The translations under genes and the position numbers were made by a program. The notes under the pieces are model-generated. The model ran no database searches. It was not told the origin of the DNA and was given only the letters and a program-made list of their open reading frames with translations. Below, piece after piece: positions 1 through 12,385 of a stretch of DNA of 64,000 bases; the first letter of the stretch is position 1, and every line of letters starts with the position of its first letter. Source of the DNA: Gordionus sp. m RMFG-2023 (Eukaryota > Nematomorpha > Gordioida > Chordodea > Parachordodidae); NCBI RefSeq assembly GCF_954871325.1, contig NC_088779.1, positions 27,700,869 through 27,764,868 on the forward strand. The letters are read 5' to 3'.

Positions 1-824
1 TTAAAATACTTTTGGCCAAACCAATAAAAAAATATTTTACTATGAGTCACTAGATATTTGGTCAAGCCTGAAAATATTTTTGCCCAGCTTACCAGTTAGG
101 TTGGTCCCAAATTTTTTTTCACCAATCTAATTCAACATCAACATAGTGGGATATGACGATTTATTTATTTAAATTCTTATCAATAAAAAACAACTGGTGT
201 CATGCCATTTTGGTTTCCCATATAAACAATATGAAACCCTTTTTTTTAAAAAAGGCAGTTCAAGAGCTGATTTGTATTCAAGGACACTTGAAACCGAATT
301 TTAATGAATGAATGAAAAATGCATTCTAAATTTTTTTATATTTAAATTCTAAAATGATATCTTTTTTTAAAAAATATTAATTGATCAAGGTTTATATGTT
401 AGAAGAAAGTAAATATTTTTTTTGGTTGTTATTTCATTTCATGCAATCTAAAATCTTTTTGCAATCAATGTTCAAATGAATTATTAAAAATTAATATTCA
501 TATGATCCAATTTTTATAAAAATAGCCAATACCAGTTCCATTCGTATTAATCTGACAGTCCTAGGAGGCTAAATAAAGATTTTATGGTGCCAGCCAGACG
601 CAGCCTTGTGGCTAATTTTTTTAAGATCTAGCCTTGGCGCGTAAGAAAATATAATATTATTACGGATCTTGGGGCCTATATTTTATTGATGATGTTACCA
701 CTAGTCCACAGGTTGGTCCCGTAGGACCAACATCCCTAATTTAAACACAATTTCAATTAAAAAAAAATTTTTTTTTTCTCATTTAAAATACAAGCTTTAT
801 ATTTATGAATATCAAATAAAATAG
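1..824 (+). other. Intron of the myotubularin gene, left part
   Basis: No coding segment of the expected upstream myotubularin region (PH-GRAM and N-terminal phosphatase part) could be found here. The first recognisable exon begins at 825 after an AAATAG acceptor. The stretch is AT-rich with T-runs followed by A-runs. I see no gene in it and infer that it is the tail of a long intron whose upstream exons lie left of the window. Confidence 0.6.
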
Positions 825-3800
825 GTAGCCCTGTGCCGGTCCAGCCAACCCCTATCAGGTCTCAACGCCAGGTCCATGGAAGACGAGACCCTTTTAAACG
901 ACATCGTTTACACAAACCCTAATTACGACCCAAAACTTTCCACAGAGAACAACGACAAATTGAATGCCGAGAATCCTTTCGCAAAATCTTCCAATCTCAC
1001 TCCAATCAACAATGGCGCTGAGAATTTTCGCGACATTTTGGTTCCTCAGCTTTGCATAGTTGATACTAGGCCTAAAGTATTTTTATTTTGGATCTATCTC
1101 CTTTTTTTTTTAAAAAAAATGAAAAATCCCCCAAAAATGTTATATGAAAATCCGGTCCTGAATGGGCGAAAAAATGTTCGGATTTTAAAGAACCGGTTAT
1201 TAATATTTTTTAAAAAAATATCTATTCTAGACTGATTTTAAAAAATTTTTAAATATAATAAATGTCAAAAGAAATCAGTTAGAAAAGGCTTGAAGTTCGT
1301 ATAATTGAGGCGTTTAATATATTACTGCTTATAATTTCAATCATCTCTTTGAAATAATTCTCAAAATACTGCTTAAATTATTCAAAATAGCGAAATTTTT
1401 AAAAAAAATCTTTTGCCAAGCCTAAAATTCCGGGTTTTCTGATAATTTTTTTGGAAATTTTCTGAGAATATGTTTTTTCAATCCATTATTTCAGATTGCT
1501 ATATTCACGATTTTAAGAAAAAAGTAATGGGAATTGTTTGGATCCATTTTATAAATGATTATTTTTAAGATCTTTTTAATTCAAAATGACATGAAATATT
1601 ATAATTCACTAAAACATAATGACAAATCAATCCACTAAAAACGGAACAAATTGGATTACAACGGTAAAAGGATTTTGAGATTTATATCTCCCAATTTCTT
1701 TTTTTTTGTTTTCGTTTTCCACAAGGAATATTATTTTTAAAACAAAATATAATTGTATGCTTGATTTTCATATATATATTTTACTTTATTAACAAATATA
1801 TTCGTGATAGAAATAGCGTTTATAAATTAGTCTCCTTTAATTCAAAATTTCGTAATAACATTTGCGTAATTATGCTATAGTGTTACCATATTTCATGTCT
1901 TTATCTTCCTCATATCCCACTCTAAGTCAATCTTATTTAGCTTATAATACTCCCTTTTCTTCTAGAGTTCAAATTCTTGGGATCTCCTATTGTGTTTTGC
2001 CTTTCTCTGTTAGTTTTTAAAAAAAAATCAACCACATCATTAACTAATCTTCCTTCTAATTTACGGATACACTATTTAACCGATTTAAAAAGAACTCTGC
2101 TAAATAAATGTTTTAGCCAAAAAAAAATATCACTTTCCCCTTAAGATTTCTCTAAACGACGATAGCAGAATGGTTTGAATCTGGCAAAATCTAGTTATTT
2201 TTTTGGCTCTCTTGATTTACCATTTTTTTAAATCGGCAAAAGCAACATTGTTAACAATACAATGTATAGTATTCGTTTACATTGTACTAAGTATAAAATC
2301 AAAATTAAAATCAAGAAAATTTTCAAAAAATAAAAAAAAAATTTATTATTAGTTCCACTAAAAACATATTAAATACAAATAATTACCTTTTATCAAAATT
2401 TTTTTTTAAAAAACGAAAATGATATACTTTAAAAAAAATAGATAAACGCCATTGCTAATAGAGCTAAAGGTGCGGGTGGTTACGAAAACCCTAATTTTTA
2501 CGCTGGCGTTAAATTTCTGTTCTGTGGCGTCGAAAATATTCACGTGATGAGAAATTCGCTGAACAAATTGATTACAGGTTATTCGAAAATCACGATTTTT
2601 ATTGAAAACGAAATTTAGCGCTTCGTCTTATTCATATATTGGATAAAAATAGAGAGAAAGAAAATAAAAAAAAATAAAAGGAAAGAAAGAATGGAAACAA
2701 ATAAAAAAAAATATACATCAAATGTTAGATAATAATTGAGAAGAAAAAGTTTAAATATTTTTGTCTACACTACAAAATATAATTGTAATTATTTTTTTAA
2801 GACACATGCAATGTTGATAACCCACTCCCATTTTTTTTTAGCTTCTATCTAACTCATACTATATTCTACGCTGAAAATTAGATGAATCTTGAAATTAAGC
2901 ATTAAATAGTGTTCAAGCTTCTCCCCCCCATCCCATATCTTATATATACCATCTTTACTAGGTGCACATCAGGGCATGGCCCGATTGTAATTAATCCTCA
3001 TATTTGAACCTAGTTATTGCAAAACACTCCATTCGAGCCGATTTTAAAAAACGGCTAACTCACTATATTTATCCAGAAAGATAATGCGCAAATCTGAAAA
3101 TTTTGCTTATGTATAGCACAAAGGTTTTTGGCATCTAATAGCGAAATTTTGAGGTTTCGGCGATATTTTTCTGGTTAAAATAAGGAGTTATCCGCTTTTA
3201 AAAATCGGCTCAAAAATGGAGAGACACCAAATATGAATTATAATTTTTTACGTATGAGGCTATTTAGCAACACTGATTATACTCATACGTAACGGGTTAG
3301 GTTTCTAAATCGCTAAAAATATCTTGCTTAGATCTCCTACAAATTTTTTTAAAAGTGATATTGGAAAGAATATTAATAAAATGCTAAGGAAGCAAACACT
3401 CGCATTAAAATTGAGTCTTTTTTTTAAAAAAAATAGATAATGGGGAAAATATATTTTTTTAAATAAATTTCCAAATTTAGAAAACATTAAACGATATTTC
3501 CCCCATTTTATTCCAGTTTTCCTTTTCTAATATAAGGATATGAACATTTTAAATTACTTATAACAGTGTGCCAATCCAAATGGGAAAACATGCCGGCATA
3601 TTTGAACGCTTTGCAGTCATGCGGCTGGCTAAAACACATACGGGCGATTCTTAATTCCGCTTTATTAGTTGCGCAAGTATTTAAAAATATATCGAATTTT
3701 TTTTTATTAATTTACTTATTTTTTTAAAATAAATAGATAAGGTTTGTCAAACAACAAAATAATGCTAATTTTTTAAATTTTTTAGGAATTCAAAAATAAA

Positions 3801-6800
3801 AATAAAACACTATTTTTTCGAAAGGAAAACTATAATTTTAAAACTTTTTATCAGACATTTATGAAAATCTTAGTATATTTTTTAAAAAAAAAGAATAAAA
3901 TTAATGGCTAGATTTTATAATTATCCATATGATGCATGCACCTACGGGTAGAGCTCTGGATGGGATGTCCGAAGCCCGATCAAAAACAATTTTTAAATAA
4001 TTAAAACTTGTTTTCAAATATAATATATATTTTTTTAAAAAAATTATAAAATTAAAATGCGAGGTTTAAATAATATGTTCACATCTTAAATAACGTGACC
4101 TTATAAATTAATGAAAAAAAATTTGCGGAAACAGTTAAAAATACAAATTAGTAAGCTACTGTGAAAAAAAACTAGGCAAATATTGGCGGTTTTTTTTGTA
4201 GTAACAATTTTTTTTAAAATCTTATATAATGCTGCGCCAAATTACCACTCAAAGGGTTAAATGATAAAAAACAAACATTCATTTATTTTATTTTTTTTAA
4301 AAATATTTAGATGTTAAGAGAAGAGAAAGTTAATGTATTGGTGCATTGTTCGGATGGGTGGGACCGAACCTCTCAAACGTGCTCTTTGGCTCAGATCATG
4401 CTGGATCCTTACTACAGAACTATCAAGGGATATTTTGTAATATAAAGTTTATTATGATAAATTATAAGAGAGAGAAGAAAAGGGGCTATTGTTATTGAAC
4501 GCGGGTGTTGGTTAATAGTCCCAAAAATTTATTTTAAGCCCCATAGATATATTATATACACACTATTTTCTTTTTTATTTCGAAGATATCCCTTACCCCA
4601 TATATGCATTTTCGTTAGAAATTGAGTAGATGAGATAAATAATAATAATATATAATATATCTCAAAGCGAATTTAAAATTTAACGAAATTCAGCATTATA
4701 CCTTTTAAAGCAAACCATTGGCCAAAATCAGGCATTGGCCTATACATATAGATACTTTTATTTTAACCATTTTTAAATATTAACTTTAATATGGAACCAT
4801 TTACCGACATGGTGTTCCGTTAACAATAATCGGGGGGAAAAAATGAATAGAAAAGTGGATTAGAAAAATGGAGAAAATATAAAGAATAGAAATAGTTGGT
4901 GGAAATTAAAGATGGAAAAAGAAAAATTAGATACTATAAGGGGTGAAATTGGTTAGATTATTAAAATCGGCAGTTAATAAACCATAATTTCGAGTCTTGT
5001 TTATCATGGTGATCTTTTCTCCATTTTTTTTTATTTAAAAATGTTTACTTATCAGGGTAGATATTTAATTTTTAAAGTTTTACCCCGAATTCACAGTTGG
5101 CTAGTGTTGTTAAACGGCTCGTTTTGAGCCGATTCTTAAAAACGGCTAACTCAATATTTTAGCCAGAAAAATATTCCCTAAGCCTCGAGATTTCGCTAAT
5201 AGATGTCCAAACCTTTATTCCTTCTACAAACAAAATCTTCAGGCTTGCGTAATACTATTCTGGATGAAATATTGAGTTAGCCGTTTTAAAAATCGGCTCA
5301 AAACGAGCCGTTTAACAACACTACAGTTGGCGCCAATTCACAGTTGAGAATACAAAAATTCAAGCCGAATTCGGGGTTATTTGTAATATTCATAGCTTTA
5401 AATTTTAAAAAAACTATTTTGATCATCTTTTTATCTCAAATTTATGATTTTTGGAAGATTTCTTTTTTTGTGTAATATTTTGGACAATAAAAATATTTTA
5501 ACTAGAGGATTGAAAAGATGGTTATTTAAAAAAATAAAATCGTTTGGTTAGATATATTTTTTTTTTGAACTTTTGATTTGAAAGCTTGTAGTTCAGATAA
5601 ACATATTTAATTTTATTTATAAATGGAAAAAAAAATTTGGGGAGAAGGGTGGTTGTAGTCAGATACCCAATTTACCCCCCCCCCCACCCCACCTCTTTTA
5701 AATACTCGAACACGCTATGTTATTACGAAAGAAGGTAATTTTAACTATCCATTACTTTTATATAAAACCTATTATATACCAGGCATTAATCGAAAAAGAT
5801 TGGTTAGCGTTCGGCCACAAATTCAACGACAGGTGCGGCCATTTAAACGGGGACAAGAAAGAAGTTTATTTCTCCTTTATTATAAGTTAGGGAACCAGAA
5901 GAGAAGAGAAAAAAAATGAGAGGTCACGTGATTTTTTATAAATAATTTTTTTTTTACATAATTTTATAAAACATGGCGCACGATTTTAAAGATCTTAATA
6001 AAATGTATATATAATGAAAGTCACGTGTGAGTTATCTCTTATTTTGGTCAATTTTTATTTTAGCATAAAATGATTAATAGAATTTTTTTTTAAAATTCCC
6101 TCGGTTCTAAGTATATTAAAATGGAAGCACTTTTATCCGATGCCTGTATTTTTGTCTAATATTACCTCGCATGGTTAACGCGAATTTGTGGCAGAAATTT
6201 TTTTTTCTTTTAGATATAATCTATAATCAGGTTAATAGTTAGTGTTGTTAAACGGCTCGTTTTGAGCCGATTTTTAAAAGTGGCAACTCAATAGCCAGAA
6301 AAATATTGCCTAAGCCTCAAGATATTGATAATATATGTCTAGACCTTTGTTCCTTCTATGAGCAAAATATTCAGGCTAATATTTTTCTGGATGAAGTATT
6401 GAGTTAGCCATTAATAACACCGGTACACGCCTAAATAAATCTGCTGGAACATTGAGGTGCGAGTTAAGTTATGAGCTGTGTATTTTTAAAAATAAATCGA
6501 ATTTAAAAGGCTGATGTCATAGTTCTCAGCAAAAAATAACCTTTTTTTAATCTACTAAATATTCGTTAAAACGGCAGAAAATATAAAATGATTACCCAAT
6601 CATAATGTTGAGGTATGCGAAATATTAGAAAAAAAATTTAATAAAATTATGTTTCTATGATTGGAAGATTATTATTTTTTTTAAAAACAAAACAACAAAT
6701 TGGGAGAGTGTTCAGATTTCTTTTTTCTATTTCATTTATGAGTTCTTGCCTGGAAGTTTTCGTTCACGGCATGTGCTTATAGCCAGGTTAAGTCGATTTT

Positions 6801-9066
6801 TTTCCAGAACCAAATGGTCGGTATTAAAGCAAACTATCTACGTTTTAAAATTAGGTTAAGATAAAAAAAAAGAAAGTAAGAATGAATGGAAGAAAGTAAA
6901 ATCAACAAAATACAAGATTTTATAGTCTTCATCTAAAAAACTCGCTGATAACATTTTCGACGGATCACAAATTTAAATAGTTTTTAAAAACCCTGGTTTA
7001 TTTAATCGATCGGATAAAGTCCGTTTAAACAAATCAAATCCTTTAATTATTATATTTATCGAGTTGGGATGAGTCATAGAAATTATATTAATGGGTTTCA
7101 ATTCTCATTCGTTTATATTGTTATTTTTCAGGAAATATTAAATATTGGAAGGATAGTTGCAACAATTAAATAATTAATCGTCCACCATATCCAATAGCAT
7201 ATGATAAATTACCTCAGGCTGACTTCATTTGAAATGCATTTTGAAGTGCCTCGTCGTTACGACAGGTGACACGCCATTTTTTGGTTCTGCGTGTAATTTA
7301 ATTTATTTATAAATGAAACCCTGGCTTAATGTAAATGGGTTCATACGGGAATCCAAAACACCAGCTGTTTTGTATAATGTTGCATATTTTAAATGAATGA
7401 ATCGTCAATCTATGTATAATGATATACAGGCGATAATATCGAATAATTTTTAACCCCCCCCCCTCCCACTCCCACCCCCAAAAGGTATCGCCAGTGTTTC
7501 TACAATTTCTGGATTGCACATGGCAACTATTGATCCAATTCCCTCGTAGCTTCGAATTCAATTCTCGATTTTTGGAATTTCTGGGGGTCCGAGTTTATTC
7601 CTGCGATTATCTGACTTTTTTAGGGAACAGCGAAAAATGGCGCCACCAGCTTATCCCTCCCGCGGCCCAATATGGCGCCAATCGAAATGCCCTTTGGAAC
7701 CATATTTTGAACGACGGTAGCGGCCAGTTTTTAAACCCTTTCTACGTTAAGAACATTGGGACGACCTGCCACGATAGTTTATTTTTGAAGCCCAACATTT
7801 GTGCTCAGAATATTAGGTTATTTTGATTTATTATATTATTTTTGAAACAATTTTTGAAATATAAAAACGCGAAGGTTATTTAGAATGGTTTTTATTTGGG
7901 TAGTTGCTTTGTTTCCTCGTGTTAATTAACATCACGAATTTGTTTATAGGATTAAGATATTTTAAAAAATACCATCAATTTAAAAAAAAAGGACATATAC
8001 TTAACCTTAAAAAAAAATGTATATATGTAAAGAGATTATTATTGATCCATAAAAATTATTGGGAATTCGCACATTTATTGAGTCCTATTAAACTGGTAGA
8101 TCAAATCTAATGCCGATGACCATTACCTTTAAAAATGAATATTATAGATATTTTGTAAATTCAGTTTTATTTTAAAATATCGCTTTCAATCAATATTCTT
8201 TTTTAGCTATAATTTTGTTTTTTTTTATGTACGAATATGTCTAATAAGGTTGTGGCTAAATGTCTATGCCAAATTCGACGCCAATATGCACCCGAAAGTT
8301 GACTTGTTGGACATCCTCACGGAAAGGCAAATAAGAATCCAGGAGCTCAGAGAAGAACTCAAAATATTGCAGAAAGTTTGCCTTATGTCTTTTTTTTTGA
8401 TATTTATTAAAATTCTTCTTCTTGGTGAATCTTATATCAATGTTAATTTGATAGGATTCGGTAAGATTGGCTTTTTTTTTAAAAAAAAGTGAATGAATGA
8501 AACTTATTTTTAGGGATTACAAATACAATTTCTATTCTTTAAGAACAAAATAAGATAAAACATTTTAACTCTTGAGTAGATTAAATTTCTAAAAATATCA
8601 GCTTAATATAGAAATTTGAATGAGATATAAGAGTTTTAAAATAGGGGTTAAGATGAGCTATGCCATTCACTCAACAACTCGCGTTATTATTATTTTATTA
8701 ATTTTTTTATCTTACTTATACATGGATTAAATATAGTATAATCATTAAATTATTTGTTATTATATCTTGTATAACAAGAACTACGAAAATTTCCAGAATT
8801 TAGCAATATCGCAAGCCGAAAATTCAAATTCTCATGGCGCCATTATTCCTTCTAAAGCAACTCTCCCCGAGCCTAATATTACCGTGCAAAATGACATCTC
8901 AGATTTTGTTACGATCCCACAAACTCGCGACTATTCTGTAGCATCGTTTATCACGGAACCCCTCTTGACCAATAGTCATAGTGACGCAAGTACCGTTCCC
9001 AACAATAAAATTATTATAGACCAATCTTCTCATTCTACCTATGACCCTTTATTCAATAATTCTTAA
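825..9066 (+). CDS. Mtmr6: Myotubularin-family phosphoinositide 3-phosphatase, MTMR6/7/8 subfamily, 3' part (8 exons)
   Basis: Members of this family remove the 3-phosphate from PI3P and PI(3,5)P2 on endosomal membranes. Exons read as 825-1076, 2442-2577, 3567-3676, 4311-4436, 5783-5863, 7485-7816, 8249-8375 and 8779-9066, with GT-AG borders and matching phases. Landmarks in order: [43 protein letters not shown], the P-loop [12 protein letters not shown] (Cys codon 4347-4349, Arg 4365-4367), [31 protein letters not shown], then [17 protein letters not shown] and EVSPVF are typical of MTMR6/7/8 and not of MTM1/MTMR2. The intact CX5R loop argues for an active enzyme. The exon at 8249 encodes a short coiled coil ([18 protein letters not shown]), which in this subfamily mediates pairing with MTMR9. 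The last exon is a Ser/Asn-rich tail ending in TAA. An Asn-rich insertion of about 30 residues precedes VDTRPK. The N-terminal exons lie outside the window. Confidence 0.93.
3011..3235. repeat. Degenerate hAT-like MITE, TGCAAAA subfamily
   Basis: It starts TAGTTATTGCAAAACACTCC and runs into the shared core GAGCCGATTTT...ACGGCTAACTCA. The right half is the inverted counterpart (TTTTTCTGGTTAAAATA, then AAAAATCGGCTCAAAAATGG). It matches the better preserved copy at 18847-19081. No target-site duplication could be recognised. It lies in a myotubularin intron. Confidence 0.55.
5102..5323. repeat. hAT-like MITE with perfect 8-bp target-site duplication
   Basis: This 222-bp palindromic element starts TAGTGTTGTTAAACGGCTCG and ends with the inverted form (CGAGCCGTTTAACAACACTA). 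It is flanked by the direct repeat CAGTTGGC at 5094-5101 and 5324-5331. An 8-bp duplication and termini beginning TAGTG are hallmarks of hAT-superfamily elements. It has no coding capacity, so it must be mobilised in trans. It lies in the intron between the exons at 4311 and 5783. Confidence 0.88.
6240..6410. repeat. hAT-like MITE lacking its right terminus
   Basis: The left end TAGTGTTGTTAAACGGCTCG is almost identical to the copy at 5102, and the interior is collinear. The copy stops after GAGTTAGCCA, without the outer inverted repeat. The bases TTAATA just left of it recur directly right of it, so a degraded duplication is possible. It lies in the next myotubularin intron. Confidence 0.75.
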
Positions 9067-10058
9067 ATATATATATATATATCAACAATCGTAAATCATA
9101 AAATCTTTCGAAATGTGGGCCTTGCGTGTGTGGAATAATAATCAAATTATACTTGACGATGCTTAATACTCAATCAAAAAGACGACGAAATATTAATCAA
9201 AAAACAAAGGGTCAAATTTGTGACATCTTAAAATATTCCAATTTTCCTTACCTTTTGGAAATGTTTGAACATTAATTTTTACCGCGATTTAAACAAAAAA
9301 AAATGAATTAAAATAATTACAAGGAATATTAATAACAATACACGTGTTACTGAAAATTCTAATTGAGAATATTAGAGATTTAGATAATATTCAATCTGTT
9401 ATGATCACACTAAATTTTTTAAAAGAAACCTTAAAATTTAACGATAACAGGAAGTTTTTTTCTTAGTTAGAATTTATTTGAACCATCCTATTTTAAATTT
9501 TTGAACCCAACGGGTTGCGAAAACGTGTTAACTTCAGAAATCATATAATCTTTTGTCTTTTTATATATTTATTAAAAAATATATTTAATATATATTTTTT
9601 ATTTTTAAAATTAAAGTATTTATTTGTTTCAAATATTTAAGAATGTGTTTGTTTTTATAACTAGTGATAAATTTATATCCATCTGGAGAATTGTTAAAAA
9701 GATACTTTTCAAAGATTATTACCTACAAAAGTGTCAAGATACAGACAGAGGTTCTGACAATATATCTACGTGCAGATACAATTTACGCCAGATATATTTA
9801 AGTTTTTTTTATTATACATAATATATTATTGTTAGCTTTTAATAATAAAAAAAACCTTTTCAAATTTTTTACCACTTGAAGTTTCTCCCATTTATTGATA
9901 AAAGAAATTTTTACCCACACTAAAAAAAATGTTTCAACTGGTAAGCTTGAATGTAATGTAGTATTATATTTTATGAATACATCTTTATATTAAAGATAAT
10001 CTTTTAAATATAATAAAGTCACTACATTTATTTTTAAAGTAATCGTTCAAAGTTTGAT

Positions 10059-10188
10059 AGGCTAAAATTAAAACCCTTCCCTTTATAAGAATATTTGACT
10101 GTCCAGTCTCGCCCGTTAAAATTTTACGAAGAGTAAGGCCCGGCCCGCTAAAAGTTTGCCCGGTTCGTTAAATTACGAATTTATCAGC
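10059..10188. repeat. GC-rich non-autonomous element, GGCCCGGCCC family
   Basis: This GC-rich island in AT-rich DNA contains AAGGCCCGGCCCG and GCCCGGTTCG. The same motif marks elements near 18696, 19649-20336, 23160-23290 and 42279-42359. The ends carry a weak inverted pair (ATAGGCTAAAA and TCAGCCTACA). Boundaries are approximate. Confidence 0.35.
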
Positions 10189-12244
10189 CTACATTTTTTT
10201 AATTTCTATATTTAATTATTTGAAATTTTTTTGGTTGATAATCTTGAGTTATACTTTGTCAAATTATACCATATCTTATTTAAATTTTCTTTTTTAGATT
10301 TCTAATTTAATAGTTAAAATCTAAAAATAATTTAAATTTAAAAAAAACATCTAGTATATAGCTGTGGTATTTCTTATGTGTATTGCTTCATAATATTTTT
10401 ACCATAAAAATATATTCTATTATTTAAGTATAAACATTTTTGGGGAAGTCCTATTCCTATGTACTCCAATGTGAAATGTTTTTAATAAATATTAAGATTC
10501 GAAATACTTTTAAGTGATGAATAGAAGGCCTAAAAATAAACACATTTTTTACAATGAAACAGATGATATTACCATTTTTCTTATACAAAAATATTTGACA
10601 TTGTTCTTTTAAATTTTTATTTAGTTAATTATTTTATAAAATCTCATTAAGCTATCTCCTATAGTGGGAAATAATAATATTGACATAATAATTTAAAAGA
10701 GAATATTTTGGTTTGTATACATAGATCATTTAGTCTTCAATAAACGTTTTTTATATGGGATAATGTTAACCTTATATTTACCAGGTCCCGCGAGCGTATT
10801 CGTTTTTGTTTTATAACCCTTGAGTCTATAAAATAAAATTAAAATGTAATTTTATTAATAAAATAATTTTCCTTACCCAAAATATTAGCGGGAAGTTTTC
10901 GACACGTGGAAATAATTTATAGATTACCACGTTATAAAGAGTAGAATTGAGGAATTCTCCCCATTCTAGAGAATATTTTATTCCATAGCCATGATTAATT
11001 AGGTGGATTTTGTTACTTTTCTTGCAATCACTCTTTGCCGTTGATATCAAATTTATCGAGGAAAAGCATAGAGCTATGGAGACGAAAAATGAATTCTACA
11101 TTTAGGTAAACTCATTTTAGTTTTTTAGAAAATTTATTTTTAAAAATATATTAAATTATCTAACTTCTCCGTTAGATCAAAGGATTCTAATCATGATTAT
11201 TTGTATAAGAAAGAAAGAAAGAGTAAAATCCCGGACTGGGAACCATTTCTCTTTCCATGAGATATTGGTGATCTGGTCTGGGTAGGCGCCTCTCGTTAAA
11301 TATACCGCATTTTATAATTAATAATTGAGAAGTAGCGATCTACTATAGCTATTTTCAAATGGATCGCATTACTTTATGAGTCTGAAAAGAATCAACTCTT
11401 ACTATATTATATTGCTATATTCAATATTAGATTAAAGATGGATATTATAGTTAGAAAAATATTTTTGATAAATCCATGGTTTTTATGGAACTTCAATAAT
11501 TTACCATTGATAATTTATAGTTATATTTTCTTTAATTCTTTCCGGCAAAAATAAATATTGATAAATTTCTTACCTAATTCCGCCAAAATACAAAATATGG
11601 TTATATGGGTTTTGATATTTAAAAAAAGAGAAGATTATTCGTTTATTTTTAAAAAAATTTGGACTTGAATTTTAAAAAATAAGAAGTGAATTATATATTT
11701 CTTGTTATATCTCTCCCATCCCATGTAATAAATAATTTCGATATCGATTTAACATCTCCAGTTGGAAAGACTTTTAGATGAAGGCGTTATCAAAAAGGTA
11801 TATCCGACAACAACTCCAATTACTCGAGCTACGCCATCAAGTTAAACCTAGTAATTACAATAATAGCTTAAAAATAAGCGAATATGTATAATTCAGAATT
11901 TCTAATAATACAAATCCATTTAGACTGGTGGAAATTAAATCAAAATAGATATCTATATCGAAAATTTCGAGAGATTATTTGAAAATTCTCCTCATCTAGC
12001 ACTGAAAGGGCTTTTTTTAGAAGGATGGTATGTTACAGACTAACGCTGTTCACTATTGGATTGCGCATGCAGGATTCTTCTTAAAAACATAAAATTATTT
12101 TCTCTTATATTAAATTTATATCTATTTTCCACTGTATTTTATATAAAATAGACAGTTATGTTATATTTTAGTGCACTCATTTTGCTTTATTTTTTGTGCT
12201 AAATAAAAAGTTTCAAAATCAATACGTTTATTATTTGATTGGTT

Positions 12245-12385
12245 TCATAGGCGTAGCCAGGATTTTCCTAAAGGGGGAGGGAATTAAAAAAATTACTGGG
12301 GGCTTAACCCCCAGACCCCATTTTGGGCTAGCTTTCGACCCGCTATTGCCCGGACTTCGGCCGGGTTACCTTAGTCTATATATAG
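12245..12385. repeat. Transposon-like GC-rich patch beginning AGGCGTAGCCAGGATTTTCC
   Basis: The start TAGGCGTAGCCAGGATTTTC is followed by a G-rich run and then CCCCAGACCCC. A related sequence (ATAGGCATAGCAAGAATTTTTG then a G-run) occurs at 47476. Such GGCGTAGCCAGG ends flank dispersed DNA elements in many invertebrate genomes (recollection, unchecked). The right end is not defined and there is no coding content. Confidence 0.35.

Noticed and set aside
7307-7561. Minus-strand open frame overlapping the 7485-7816 myotubularin exon
   Set aside because: It is the antisense shadow of a well-supported exon.
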